Shown here: one piece after another, positions 28,013-37,660 of the stretch
Layout: each line of letters starts with the position of its first letter
How positions within the stretch are numbered: the stretch's first letter is position 1
Assembly: GCF_006334925.1 (NCBI RefSeq)
Contig: NZ_VDHJ01000005.1
Location: 62,001 to 126,000 of the forward strand
Length of the DNA stretch: 64,000 nt
From: Corynebacterium tapiri
GTDB lineage: Bacteria; Actinomycetota; Actinomycetes; Mycobacteriales; Mycobacteriaceae
Reading direction: 5' to 3'
Position numbers and translations under genes: made by a program
Notes under the pieces: model-generated
What the model saw: the letters and a program-made list of their open reading frames with translations, nothing else
Told to the model about the DNA's origin: nothing
The model's database searches: none

Positions 28013-28067
28013 CAACGCCATCCGCGGCCATAGGGTCTAGAGCTACCCGGGTCCTAGTCTCGCTGCC

Positions 28068-29162
28068 ATGACCGCACTCCTCACGCAGCTCGCTCAGCTT
28101 CTCAAGCGCGGCGTCGATATTGTTTCGGCGGTTCATGATTCCGCCACTGAGATCGACGATCTCGCCTACTTCCTGGGATTGAAGACCGAAACGGCCCGCG
28201 CCATCGTGCGCCTGTCCAACGAACTCCACAAGCCCCTCAAGAACCCGATTGACGAGGCGCAACGCCAAGAATCGCTCGAGCTCTACACCCGCCATTCCGT
28301 GTCGATCTTCGCCATGCTCGAGATCGCAAAAGCCGCTCGCAAGATCCCTGACCAGCGTGAAAGCATTCGCCTGGAAATCTCTCGCCAGGCACCCGGGTTA
28401 AGCGTCAAGGAGCTGATCGCGGTGGGGCGCGATGTCGTCGCTAAGCGACGCCCCAACCCCACAGACCATGCCTTCCAACAGCGCACCGCGCGCTTTTCCC
28501 GCAACGTCGACGCCGATGGGTGCCGCACCCTCCTTCTGCGCCTGCCTGAGCCCGTGATGTCCGAGGTGATGAACCGCGTGAACTCCATCGCCTCCGCGCG
28601 TTTCGACCGCTCAGGCGGACCCCGCTTCGATCAACTGGCCGCCGACGCATTCGTCGAGCTGTTCCGCGCCGGCGCCGGCCCCTCACCTGCTCTGGCACCG
28701 AGCGTGGTCATCACAGATCGCGACCTCGTCGGCCACGTGTCTCATGGCTCGGTTGCGCTTACCGACGGCACCACCATGCCGCTGGCCGAATTCATCAACA
28801 AGCGAATCGCTACCAGTGGCTGGGCTATGGCCTACGGTGATGGCGGTACGCCCCTGGCAGTCGGCCGGATCCATCGCTTCGCCACCCCAGCACAAAGGGC
28901 CGCCCTCGCGGCCCATCAGCTCACGTGCGCGGCCCCCGGCTGCGGATTCTCAGCCGCCGAATGCCAAGCTCATCACATCGTCGCCTGGGCAGACGGCGGC
29001 TCCACGGACATACTCAACCTGGCGCTGCTTTGCCCACGTCATCACGCACAGGTAGGCACTCACCTAAGCCGCGGAGACGACGGCGAACTCTATTGGGACG
29101 GGCACCCCAACCGACTCCCAGTCCGGCGCCTGAGTGCCCGCCAACTCGCGCTCGCAGCCTAA
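28068..29162 (+). CDS. HNH endonuclease of the DUF222/13E12 type
   Basis: 364 residues. A long helical N-terminal region (DUF222-like, about 1-240) is followed by a C-terminal HNH nuclease: CAAPGCGFSAAECQAHHIVAWADGGSTDILNLALLCPRHHAQV, with the zinc cysteines, the catalytic His pair and the Asn. Genes of this kind are multi-copy in actinobacteria (REP13E12 in mycobacteria); their role is unclear and some copies are recombination or phage-integration sites. Upstream lie the DnaA boxes and the MFS remnant, suggesting a locally rearranged spot. Ends in a 4-nt stop overlap with pyc. A second, dissimilar HNH gene is at 58286. Confidence 0.88.
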   Translation: MTALLTQLAQLLKRGVDIVSAVHDSATEIDDLAYFLGLKTETARAIVRLSNELHKPLKNPIDEAQRQESLELYTRHSVSIFAMLEIAKAARKIPDQRESIRLEISRQAPGLSVKELIAVGRDVVAKRRPNPTDHAFQQRTARFSRNVDADGCRTLLLRLPEPVMSEVMNRVNSIASARFDRSGGPRFDQLAADAFVELFRAGAGPSPALAPSVVITDRDLVGHVSHGSVALTDGTTMPLAEFINKRIATSGWAMAYGDGGTPLAVGRIHRFATPAQRAALAAHQLTCAAPGCGFSAAECQAHHIVAWADGGSTDILNLALLCPRHHAQVGTHLSRGDDGELYWDGHPNRLPVRRLSARQLALAA

Positions 29163-32100
29163 TCCTGTGCGATCACCACGATAAGGTCGCCGCCCTCGAC
29201 CTTCGTTGCTGCCTTCAGAGCAACGCGCTCGACAGTGCCATCGATCGTTGCCGAGATACTGGCTTCCATCTTCATCGCCTCAATCGATGCCACAGGATCA
29301 CCAGCCTTCACCTTGTCCCCCGGCTCAACCGTCACGTTGACCACACCAGCGAAAGGCGCAGCGACATGGCCTGGCTGAGAAGCGTCAGCCTTTTCAACCT
29401 CCGCTACGGAAGACTCCACGCTGCGGTCCCGAACAAGGAGCGGGCGAATCTGGCCATTGACGTTGAGGACTACACGACGGTGCCCCTTCTCATCAGGCTC
29501 ACCAATGGCGTCGAGACGCACCACCATGGATGGGGAGGATTCGTCGCTTCCGTAGCGAATAACCGACTCCTGCCCCTCCTCGAGCCCGTAGAAGAAAATG
29601 TGGTCCTCAAGCTGGGAGGTGTTTCCGAATTGCCTGCGGTGCGCAAGAAATTCCTGTGCCTGCTTGGGGAACATCAGCCGATCCAGGCTTGCGCGACGAA
29701 CCTTGTGGTCCTCGCTTGCCAGATTCTCGGCCTCCTCCTTGGGGACCTCAACCAAGCTTTGCTGTCCTTGGCCGCGGCCTTCCAGGATCTTCTCCGTGAT
29801 CTCTGGCCATCCGCCAGGAGGCGTGCCCAATTCCCCGCGAAGGAAGGAAATAACGGAGTCGGGGATGTCGTACTTGTGGGGATCCGCAGCAAACTCTTCC
29901 GGAGTTGTGTTCGTACCCACTAGCGAGAGAGCAAGATCGCCGACCACCTTGGAGGACGGGGTCACCTTCGTGGGGCGACCGAGAATCTCGTTCACGCCAG
30001 CGTAGGCATCCTCGATGAGTTCGAAGCGGTCCGCAAGGCCCAGTGCTGCCGCTTGGGTGCGCAAGTTGGATAGCTGACCTCCCGGGATCTCGTGGCGGTA
30101 GACACGACCAGTGGGGCCGGGGATGCCGGACTCAAACGGAGCGTAGACCTGACGTACGCCCTCCCAGTACGGCTCGAGCTCAGCCACGGCTTGCTCCGAG
30201 ATCCCCGTGTCACGATCAGTGTTGGCAAATGCTCCCACAATGGCTGACAGGGACGGCTGGGACGTCGTGCCGGCCAGCGGAGCGGAAGCACCATCGACGA
30301 CGTCTGCGCCTGCCTCGGCGGCCGCCAGGTACGTCGCCAGCTGACCTCCTGCGGTGTCGTGGGTGTGCACGTGGATCGGAAGGTCGAATTCCTTACGGAG
30401 CGCAGTAACCAGACGCCGCGCCGCTTCGGGGCGAAGCAATCCAGCCATGTCCTTAATCGCCAGCACGTGAGCACCCGTACCGACGATTTCTTCGGCGAGC
30501 TTGAGGTAGTAGTCCAGCGTGTACAGGTCTTCCTTGGGGGACAGAAGGTTACCCGAGTACGCCATCGCTACCTCGGCAACGGACGTGCCGGTGTTCAGCA
30601 CGGCTTCGATGGCTGGGCGCATTTGTGAGACGTCGTTGAGCGCGTCGAACACGCGGAATACATCGACTCCGGAACGAGCGGCTTCATCAACGAAGGCGGT
30701 GCTCACGCTCTCGGGGTACGGGGTATATCCGACGGCATTGCGGCCGCGCAGGAGCATCTGGATGTTCACGTTTGGCATGGCCTCGCGCAGTTTGTCCAGG
30801 CGCTCCCAGGGGTCCTCAAAGAGGAAGCGCATGGCTACGTCGTAGGTTGCTCCGCCCCAGGCCTCTACGGAAAACAGTTCAGGCGTGAGGTAGCTCGTGG
30901 CCACGGCGGCGTGGACGAGGGTGTCGGTACGCACGCGGGTGGCCAGGAGTGACTGGTGTGCGTCGCGGAAGGTGGTGTCGGTGACGCCGAGTTTCCTTTG
31001 GGTACGGAGGCGACGTGCATACTCCTCTGGCCCCAGCTCACGTAGTTCGTCGCGGGAGCCGCGCGGGCGCTCGTGTGAGGTGTCCAGGTGCATGAGCTTG
31101 CGCCACGGCTGCAGGCGAGTGGGGGCAGCGCCGTTGGGCTTGTTGACGGTCACGTCCGCCACGTAGTCGAGGATGCGCTCGCTCTCGTCGGAAGCGGGCG
31201 GGGCCTCGAGCAGGTGGATGTGGTCGTTGATGAAGCTGGTGGAGATGCGCTCGCTTTGGAAGTCGCTTTCGCTGAGCAGGGCGCGCAGGAATCCGATGTT
31301 GGTGGAGACTCCGGACACCGTGAATTCGTTGAGTGCACGCAGGGCGCGGGAGACTGCGGTGGCGTAGTCGGCGCCACGACAGGTCATCTTGACCAGCAGG
31401 GAGTCGAAGTTCGGGGTGATCTCGGTTCCTACGGCTACAGAGCCGTCGAGACGCACGCCCGCACCGCCTGGGGAGCGGTAGGACGTGATGGTTCCCGAAT
31501 CTGGGCGGAAGCCGTTGTGCGGGTCCTCTGTGGTGATGCGGCACTGCAGCGCAGCACCGGTGATCTCGATGGAGTCCTGGGTTAGCCCGAGGTCGGCAAG
31601 TCGCGCGCCGGCGGCGATGTGGATCTGGCTCTTGACGATGTCAACGCCGGTCACCTCTTCCGTCACGGTGTGCTCAACCTGAACGCGCGGGTTCATCTCG
31701 ATGAAGACGTGGTTGCCGGCCTCATCCACCAGGAACTCGACCGTGCCGGCTCCGCGGTAGTTGATGTGCTGGCAGAACTTCACGGCGTCGGAGCAGATGC
31801 GCTCACGCAGCTCGTCGGTGATGTGCTGCGCTGGCGCGATCTCGACGACCTTCTGATGGCGGCGCTGCAAAGAGCAGTCACGTTCGTAAAGGTGGATGAC
31901 GTCGCCGTGGGCGTCGGCAAGGATCTGCACCTCGACGTGCTGCGGGTTGATGACCGCGGTCTCCAAGTAGACGTGCCCGTCTCCGAAGGCTGCCGCGGCT
32001 TCGCGGGAGGCCTCAGCTGCCAGGGAGGCGAGGTCTTCAGGCTTCTCGACGAAGCGCATGCCACGCCCGCCGCCACCGGCTACTGCCTTCACGAAGACGG

Positions 32101-32581
32101 GGAACTGAAAGTCCTTTGCGTACCCCACAAGAGTGTCCACGTCCGTAGACGGCTCGGAGTCCTGGAGCACCGGCAGCCCCGCCTCCTTGGCTGCTTCGAC
32201 AGCCGCGGATTTGTCACCGGTGAGATCGAGCGTCTCCGGGGTGGGTCCTACAAAGGTGATTCCGTTGTCACGGCAGGCACGCGCCAGGTCGGCCCGCTCG
32301 GAAAGGAATCCGTAGCCGGGGTAAATGGCGTCCGCCCCGGTCTGGGTCGCTGCCCGGATGATTTCGTCGATGTCGAGGTATGCCTTGACCGGGTTTCCCT
32401 CCTCCCCGATCCGCACCGCTTCATCGGCGAAGGGGCGGTGGAAGGAGTTGCGGTCTTCGCGTGGATAGACTGCGACGGTCTTCGCGCCAGTCTCAAAGGC
32501 GGCGCGAAACGCTCGAACGGCGATTTCACCGCGGTTGGCTACCAGAACTTTGCCAAACGACGGCAATGGGGATTCAGCCAC
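29159..32581 (-). CDS. pyc: Pyruvate carboxylase
   Basis: 1140 residues, the size I recall for C. glutamicum Pyc. Carboxylates pyruvate to oxaloacetate, the main anaplerotic step on sugars. Domains in order: biotin carboxylase (1-460; [76 protein letters not shown]); carboxyltransferase (about 530-800; TDTTFRDAHQSLLATRVRT, WGGATYDVAMRFLFEDPWERL, LAIKDMAGLLRP, HTHDTAGGQ); and biotinyl domain with EAMKMEA near the end. GTG start preceded by AAGGAAAGGA. It is 70 nt downstream of prpC, with its own possible promoter. Confidence 0.97.
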   Translation of the reverse strand: MAESPLPSFGKVLVANRGEIAVRAFRAAFETGAKTVAVYPREDRNSFHRPFADEAVRIGEEGNPVKAYLDIDEIIRAATQTGADAIYPGYGFLSERADLARACRDNGITFVGPTPETLDLTGDKSAAVEAAKEAGLPVLQDSEPSTDVDTLVGYAKDFQFPVFVKAVAGGGGRGMRFVEKPEDLASLAAEASREAAAAFGDGHVYLETAVINPQHVEVQILADAHGDVIHLYERDCSLQRRHQKVVEIAPAQHITDELRERICSDAVKFCQHINYRGAGTVEFLVDEAGNHVFIEMNPRVQVEHTVTEEVTGVDIVKSQIHIAAGARLADLGLTQDSIEITGAALQCRITTEDPHNGFRPDSGTITSYRSPGGAGVRLDGSVAVGTEITPNFDSLLVKMTCRGADYATAVSRALRALNEFTVSGVSTNIGFLRALLSESDFQSERISTSFINDHIHLLEAPPASDESERILDYVADVTVNKPNGAAPTRLQPWRKLMHLDTSHERPRGSRDELRELGPEEYARRLRTQRKLGVTDTTFRDAHQSLLATRVRTDTLVHAAVATSYLTPELFSVEAWGGATYDVAMRFLFEDPWERLDKLREAMPNVNIQMLLRGRNAVGYTPYPESVSTAFVDEAARSGVDVFRVFDALNDVSQMRPAIEAVLNTGTSVAEVAMAYSGNLLSPKEDLYTLDYYLKLAEEIVGTGAHVLAIKDMAGLLRPEAARRLVTALRKEFDLPIHVHTHDTAGGQLATYLAAAEAGADVVDGASAPLAGTTSQPSLSAIVGAFANTDRDTGISEQAVAELEPYWEGVRQVYAPFESGIPGPTGRVYRHEIPGGQLSNLRTQAAALGLADRFELIEDAYAGVNEILGRPTKVTPSSKVVGDLALSLVGTNTTPEEFAADPHKYDIPDSVISFLRGELGTPPGGWPEITEKILEGRGQGQQSLVEVPKEEAENLASEDHKVRRASLDRLMFPKQAQEFLAHRRQFGNTSQLEDHIFFYGLEEGQESVIRYGSDESSPSMVVRLDAIGEPDEKGHRRVVLNVNGQIRPLLVRDRSVESSVAEVEKADASQPGHVAAPFAGVVNVTVEPGDKVKAGDPVASIEAMKMEASISATIDGTVERVALKAATKVEGGDLIVVIAQD

Positions 32582-32651
32582 GAGGGGGATCCTTTCCTTG
32601 ATACGGATACCTGACTGATTCTATGCATCATGTAAAGCCGGCGATAGCACT

Positions 32652-33791
32652 TTAGGCTTTCAGGTGCCTCTCAGCTGGGCCGTTGTAGGAGGACAGCGGA
32701 CGGATCAGTGAATTGTTTTCAAACTGCTCGATAATGTGCGCTGTCCAACCCGTAATCCGCGCCATGACAAACAGCGGCGTGAAGAACGGGATGTCGAAGC
32801 CCATGATGTAGTACGCCGGGCCCGCCGGGAAGTCGAGGTTGGGGCGAATCTTGATGGACGTGTTCTCGTACATGGTTTCGGCCATGATGTCGTACATCTT
32901 CACCCAGGTATCCGTCGACTCATCAGAGTGCTCGGCCGCCAGCTTCTTAAAGGCTGCTTCCATCGTCGGAACGCGAGAGTCGCCCTTCTTGTACACGCGG
33001 TGACCGAAGCCCATGACAAGCTCCTTGCGTGCGAGCTTGTCCTTGCACCACTGCTCGGCCTTGTCCGGATCCCCAATGGCCAGCATGTTGTGCATGACCG
33101 CCTCGTTAGCACCACCGTGCAGCGGCCCCTTCAGCGCTCCGATCGCGCCCACAATGGCCGACCACGTGTCACTCATGGACGACGTGATCACTCGCGCGGT
33201 AAACGTCGATGCGTTGAAGGAGTGCTCCGCGTAGAGGATCATCGACTTTTCAAAGCATTCGACATCGCCCGGACGGTTGAGCGGGGAATCCGGCCCATCG
33301 CCAAAGACCATCCACAGGAAGTTCTCGGTGAATCCCAGGTCCTTGCGCGGGCTGACGTAGCCTTCCCCACGGCGGCGACGAATATCGAGCGCCACGATGG
33401 TGGGGATCTTGGACAGCAGTTGGCGAGCGATGCGCCGGATGTGGTCCGAGTCGGGGGTGAAGTGTTCGGTGTCGTAGGTCCCCAAGAAAGCGATCGCTCC
33501 GCGCAGCACGTCCATCGGGTGGCAATCCACCGGCATGTTCATGACCACGTCGATCGTCTTCTGGTCCAGCTCTCGGCCGTTCCAGCACTCCTGCTTGAAC
33601 TGGGCAAGTTCCTCAGCGGTGGGCAGCTCCCCCTTCCACAGCAGGTACGCCACCTCCTCGAAGGAGCAGTTCTCGGCAAGCTCATGCACCGGATATCCCC
33701 GGTAGAGCAGCGAATTCGTCTCGGGGTTGACTTTGGAAATGGCGGTGTAATCGGCGACGACGCCGGCCAAACCCTTGTGGATCTCGGTCAT
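32652..33791 (-). CDS. prpC: 2-methylcitrate synthase
   Basis: 379-residue citrate-synthase family enzyme that condenses propionyl-CoA with oxaloacetate. Motifs: NSLLYRGYPVHELAE, LHGGANEAV, GFGHRVYKKGDSRVP, and the C-terminal ARITGWTAHIIEQFENNSLIRPLSSYNGP. Short length, operon with prpB/prpD and the MTEIHKGLAGVVADYTAIS opening mark it as PrpC rather than GltA. ATG 33791 has AGGAGAG 8 nt before it; GTG 33800 overlaps the prpB stop. Third gene of prpDBC. Confidence 0.93.
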   Translation of the reverse strand: MTEIHKGLAGVVADYTAISKVNPETNSLLYRGYPVHELAENCSFEEVAYLLWKGELPTAEELAQFKQECWNGRELDQKTIDVVMNMPVDCHPMDVLRGAIAFLGTYDTEHFTPDSDHIRRIARQLLSKIPTIVALDIRRRRGEGYVSPRKDLGFTENFLWMVFGDGPDSPLNRPGDVECFEKSMILYAEHSFNASTFTARVITSSMSDTWSAIVGAIGALKGPLHGGANEAVMHNMLAIGDPDKAEQWCKDKLARKELVMGFGHRVYKKGDSRVPTMEAAFKKLAAEHSDESTDTWVKMYDIMAETMYENTSIKIRPNLDFPAGPAYYIMGFDIPFFTPLFVMARITGWTAHIIEQFENNSLIRPLSSYNGPAERHLKA

Positions 33792-33796
33792 GGGGA

Positions 33797-34705
33797 TCAC
33801 TCTCCTCGGTAGGTGAAAACAGACGTGTCAAAGGCGTTGTAGTCCGCGTAACGCACGAGCTCGTAGAGCCGGGAACGGTGCTGCATCGTGTCCAGCCAGG
33901 CTGTCTGGGTGCCGGTGTCACGGATGTCCTTCAGTGCGTCTTCCACGACCCCCATCGCGATGCGCAGGGTGGTCACGGGGTAGATCACGGCGTTGAACCC
34001 AATGTCCTCAAGCGTTTGAGCGCTCAGCAGCTCGCTCTTGCCGAACTCCGTCATGTTGGCCAGCAATGGCACATCGACCGCTGCCCGGAAACGCTCAAAG
34101 TCTTCTGGGGTACGTAGGGCTTCGGTGAAAATCAGGTCCGCGCCGGCGTCGGCGTAGGCCTTGGCGCGCTCAATGGCGGCGTCGATTCCCTCGGTGGCTG
34201 CGGCGTCGGTACGCGCACAGATGACAAACGACGCGTCTCGACGTTCGTTGACAGCCGCAGTGATGCGTCGAACCATCACCTCTGCCGGAACCACCTCCTT
34301 GCCATCGAGGTGGCCGCAGCGCTTGGGGTTGACCTGATCCTCCAGGTGGCAGCCGGCGACGCCGGCGTCCTCCAGCTCGGAAATGGTGCGGGCTGCTGAC
34401 ATAGGCTCGCCGAATCCGGTGTCGGCATCGACTAGCACGGGAAGCGAGGTCGCCCGGGCGATCTGACGGCTGCGGCCAGCGACCTCGGTCAGCGTGGTGA
34501 GCCCGATGTCGGGCAGCGCGAGGTCATTGGCGAGTACCGCGCCTGAGACGTAGACGCCTTCGAATCCGCCCAGGTCCTCAATCAGCCGGGCGACCAGCGG
34601 GGAAAAAGCACCAGGAAGCTTCTGGATCTTGCCAGACGTCAGGCCAGCGCGCAGCGCCTGCCGGCGTTGGGTGGGGGTTTCTTGGGGAGCGTAGAGGCCA
34701 GGCAT
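33797..34705 (-). CDS. prpB: 2-methylisocitrate lyase
   Basis: Splits 2-methylisocitrate to pyruvate and succinate. 302 residues of the ICL/PEPM family: LADLGGFEGVYVSGAVLANDLALPD, PVLVDADTGFGEPMSAARTI (metal Asp), CHLEDQVNPKRCGHLDGKEVVP with the family Lys-Arg-Cys-Gly-His catalytic loop, and TDAAATEGIDAAIERAKAYADAGAD. Its ATG overlaps the prpD TAA by one base, so the two are translationally coupled. Confidence 0.95.
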   Translation of the reverse strand: MPGLYAPQETPTQRRQALRAGLTSGKIQKLPGAFSPLVARLIEDLGGFEGVYVSGAVLANDLALPDIGLTTLTEVAGRSRQIARATSLPVLVDADTGFGEPMSAARTISELEDAGVAGCHLEDQVNPKRCGHLDGKEVVPAEVMVRRITAAVNERRDASFVICARTDAAATEGIDAAIERAKAYADAGADLIFTEALRTPEDFERFRAAVDVPLLANMTEFGKSELLSAQTLEDIGFNAVIYPVTTLRIAMGVVEDALKDIRDTGTQTAWLDTMQHRSRLYELVRYADYNAFDTSVFTYRGE

Positions 34706-36201
34706 TAGAGCAGTCCTTCCGGGATCTGGGGAGCTTGGGCGAGCACATCCGAGCTGATCTCGATGTTGAGCTGGCTTAAGTCGGTGAGCTCACTGGTGCG
34801 TTCGGCAGCGGCCAGGAAGCGGTCCTGTTCCTGCTCGTCGACAACACCCTCGGCAAGCTCGCGGAACTTCGCGATGTAATCGGCTCGCTTGAAGGGGGCA
34901 GCACCGAGCGGGTGGGCGTCGGCAATGGCTAGTTCGTCGGCCAGCACCGTTCCGTCGTTAAGCGTGACCACCGCACGGCCGCCAAAGGCCTTCTCCGCGG
35001 GGTCGGTGCTGAGGTAACGGCGCGTCCACTCCGGGTCTTCCACGGTCGAGATCTTGTGCCAGAGCTCGACGGTTTCAGGGCGGTGGGCGCGTTCGGGCGC
35101 GTAGGAGCGCTCGTGGTGCCAGGTGCCGTCCTCGAGGGCGACGGCGAAGATGTACATGATCGAGTGGTCGAGCGTCTCGCGGGATGCGTCCGGATCCATC
35201 TTCTGTGGGTCGTTGGCGCCGGTGCCGATGACGTTGTGGGTGTGGTGGGACGTCTCCAACACGATGGACTCGATCGCAGAAAGATCCTCGATCTGCTGGC
35301 GCAGGCGACGAGCCAGGTCGATGATGGCCTGGGCCTGGTACTCCGCGGAGTGTTGCTTAGTAAAGGTGTCCAGGATCGCGCGCTTGGGCTCGCCTTCTGC
35401 CGGCAGTGGAATCTTATAGCTGTGCCCAGGGCCTCCCAGCAGCCAGGCGATGACGCCGTCCTCGCCCTCCCAGATGGGAGCCGGTGCGCCCTCGCCACGC
35501 ATCGCACGATCGACCGCCTCCAAGGCCATCTTCCCTGCAAAGGCCGGCGCAAAGGCCTTCCACGAGGAGATCGCACCCTTGCGGGACTGGCGCGTGGCCG
35601 TCGTGGTGTGCAGGGCTTGCCCGACCGCCTGGTAAATGGTGTCGACGTCCAGTCCGAGCAGCGTTCCCACGCCGGCAGCCACGGAAGGACCCAAATGCGC
35701 GACGTGGTCGATCTTGTGCTTGTGCAGGCACATCCCGCGAACCAGGTCGACCTGGATCTCATAGCCGGTAGCTAATCCGCGAATGAGATCGCGGCCATTC
35801 GCTCCCGTCGCCTGTGCCGCGGCGAGGATCGGCGGAATGTTGTCTCCAGGGTGGGAGTACTCCTCCGCCAGGAACGTGTCGTGAAAATCTAATTCGCGCA
35901 CGGCGGTGCCGTTGGCCCAGGCAGCCCACTCCGCCGAGACGGTTGTTTCCACACCGAAAACTTTCGCCCCGCCGGCTTTCGGGTGACCCAGGGCCTGCTG
36001 GCGCGCCACGGTCACCGGCCGACGGAGCACCGAGGCCGCGGAGACCGCCGCGTTGTCGATGATGCGGTTGATGATCATCTCTTCGGTCTCGGCGGGAACC
36101 TCCACCGGGTCCGCGGCCACTCGGGCAATGTGATAGGCCAGGTGCTCCTCGTAGGGGAAGTCTTCTGCCGATCGTCGGGTGCGTACTTCGTGGTCGATCA
36201 T
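34705..36201 (-). CDS. prpD: 2-methylcitrate dehydratase
   Basis: 498-residue MmgE/PrpD-family enzyme that dehydrates 2-methylcitrate. Recognisable blocks: [99 protein letters not shown], and [14 protein letters not shown] 36201 with AGAAGGGAG upstream fits the family; the open frame extends to 36312 without homology. First gene of prpDBC, which removes propionyl-CoA via the methylcitrate cycle. Divergent from the PrpR-type regulator. Confidence 0.95.
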   Translation of the reverse strand: MIDHEVRTRRSAEDFPYEEHLAYHIARVAADPVEVPAETEEMIINRIIDNAAVSAASVLRRPVTVARQQALGHPKAGGAKVFGVETTVSAEWAAWANGTAVRELDFHDTFLAEEYSHPGDNIPPILAAAQATGANGRDLIRGLATGYEIQVDLVRGMCLHKHKIDHVAHLGPSVAAGVGTLLGLDVDTIYQAVGQALHTTTATRQSRKGAISSWKAFAPAFAGKMALEAVDRAMRGEGAPAPIWEGEDGVIAWLLGGPGHSYKIPLPAEGEPKRAILDTFTKQHSAEYQAQAIIDLARRLRQQIEDLSAIESIVLETSHHTHNVIGTGANDPQKMDPDASRETLDHSIMYIFAVALEDGTWHHERSYAPERAHRPETVELWHKISTVEDPEWTRRYLSTDPAEKAFGGRAVVTLNDGTVLADELAIADAHPLGAAPFKRADYIAKFRELAEGVVDEQEQDRFLAAAERTSELTDLSQLNIEISSDVLAQAPQIPEGLL

Positions 36202-36258
36202 GGGTTCTCCCTTCTCAGCAAGGCGATGTGGGTTATCCGAGACACTAAAGCCACAAAG

Positions 36259-36274
36259 TGTGTCGCACATCACT
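36259..36274. promoter_or_regulatory. GlxR (CRP)-like site
   Basis: TGTGT-CGCACA-TCACT matches the GlxR consensus TGTGA-N6-TCACA at eight of ten half-site positions. It lies 58 nt upstream of prpD in the divergent prpD/prpR region, a place where cAMP-dependent control of propionate use would make sense. Weak evidence from a short degenerate motif. Confidence 0.4.
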
Positions 36275-36290
36275 GTAAAACGGGTAAACT

Positions 36291-36329
36291 TTTGCAAAGA
36301 AGAGAGAAACAATAAGCAAATACAGCAAA
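36291..36329. promoter_or_regulatory. RamB/PrpR-like binding region
   Basis: TTTGCAAA (36291-36298), a perfect 8-bp palindrome inside AAACTTTTGCAAAG, resembles the RamB recognition core. Two more GCAAA copies follow at 36316-36320 and 36325-36329. The cluster lies directly before the regulator gene and about 90 nt from prpD, fitting autoregulation and control of prpDBC by RamB, PrpR or both. Confidence 0.5.
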
Positions 36330-36364
36330 AAGGTCAGCTCACAGACCCTTTTCTCGAGGAGGAG

Positions 36365-37660
36365 ATGGTGGCACAGCACTTCGCGGGGGGACGCATCCAT
36401 ACGCTTCGGCGCGGGGCTCGCCTCACGCAGGCCGAGATGGCCCGGCGCATCGGCGTCTCGACGAGCTACCTCAACCAGCTAGAAAACGACCAACGCCCGA
36501 TAAGCGTCTCGGTCCTTCTCGCCCTCACGCAGGCCTTTGATGTGGATGCTGGGTACTTTGCGCCGGAAAGCGACGTCGAAAAGCTCACCGCCCTGCGCGG
36601 GATTTTCCCCGATGTCCCCGCGGACCAGCTATCCGACCTCGCCACCCGCTACCCAGATCTCGCGCGCGGCCTATCCACACGTTTCAACCCCGCCGCCAAC
36701 CCCTATGACACGGTGCGCGACTACTTCTTCTCCACCCGCTCCTACATCCACGATCTGGATGTGGCGGGCGAGGAACTTGCCACCTATCTGGGCCCGATTC
36801 ACCTGCGGGCCGGTCGCATGGCCGCCGCCCTGGAGAGCGACGCCGGAGTCAACGTCAACTTCCGCGGGGATGCCACCGGCCATCGACGCCGCTACGACCC
36901 TCTGACCCGCACCTTAACGCTGCGCACCGGGCTCAACGAAGCCCAGCTGTGTTTTGAGATGGCGCTGCACTACGCCCTGAGTGTCCACCAAGACTTGCTC
37001 GACAGCGAGGTCAAGGATCTCGACGCCCCCGACGCACGTGACGTGGCGTTGCTCGGGTTGGCGCAGTACTTCGCCTCGGCGGTCACTCTGCCGTACTCGG
37101 CGGTGCTGGAGGTCGCCGAGGACACGCGTTACGACGTCGATCGCATCGCCTCGCACTTCTTGGCGTCCTACGAGTCCACCTGCCACCGACTGTCCAGCCT
37201 GCAAAGACCAGGCGCCAAGGGAGTGCCGTTCAACTTCGTGCGCATTGACCGGGCAGGCAACGTATCCAAGCGCCAGAGTGCCCGTGGTGTGAATTTCACC
37301 GCCGACTCGGCAACGTGCCCCTTGTGGGTGGTTCACCGCGCGTTCGAGACCCCGGCGCGGCCCACCCGCCAGGTGGCACGCATGCCCGATGGGCGCACCT
37401 ACCTCTGGGTAGCCCGCTACGTTTCATCTCCGACTCGCGGATTCACCGCTCCCCGCCGGGAATTCGCGGTCGCCCTGGGATGCGAGATCTCCCAAGCCCA
37501 TCGCCTGGTGTACTCCGACGGGCTCAACCTCTCCCCCGATGCTGCCACCGAGATCGGACCCGGCTGTCGGTTATGCCCGCGCGAGCAGTGCGCGCAGCGG
37601 GCATTCCCCCAGGAAGGCCGCCGTGTTGTCGTCGACTTTCACAGCAGCCAGAGAAACTAG
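36365..37660 (+). CDS. prpR: XRE-family short-chain acyl regulator, PrpR/RamB type
   Basis: 431-residue regulator. N-terminal HTH (about 5-60): IHTLRRGARLTQAEMARRIGVSTSYLNQLENDQRPISV. The middle carries the IrrE-like domain (FEMALHYALSVHQD) and the C-terminus the conserved Cys-rich domain (GCEISQAHRLVY, then GPGCRLCPREQCAQRAFP). Mycobacterial PrpR binds acyl-CoA and an iron-sulfur cluster through this region. Divergence from prpDBC argues for PrpR, an activator of methylcitrate genes; RamB is the close paralogue. ATG 36365 and GTG 36368 both follow AGGAGG; GTG has the better spacing. Its TAG overlaps the lpdA TAG by 4 nt. Confidence 0.88.
   Translation: MVAQHFAGGRIHTLRRGARLTQAEMARRIGVSTSYLNQLENDQRPISVSVLLALTQAFDVDAGYFAPESDVEKLTALRGIFPDVPADQLSDLATRYPDLARGLSTRFNPAANPYDTVRDYFFSTRSYIHDLDVAGEELATYLGPIHLRAGRMAAALESDAGVNVNFRGDATGHRRRYDPLTRTLTLRTGLNEAQLCFEMALHYALSVHQDLLDSEVKDLDAPDARDVALLGLAQYFASAVTLPYSAVLEVAEDTRYDVDRIASHFLASYESTCHRLSSLQRPGAKGVPFNFVRIDRAGNVSKRQSARGVNFTADSATCPLWVVHRAFETPARPTRQVARMPDGRTYLWVARYVSSPTRGFTAPRREFAVALGCEISQAHRLVYSDGLNLSPDAATEIGPGCRLCPREQCAQRAFPQEGRRVVVDFHSSQRN

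Noticed and set aside
32620-32655. AAAGCC/GGCTTT repeat between prpC and pyc
   Set aside because: Six-base stem with a long loop and no T-tract; chance is a sufficient explanation.
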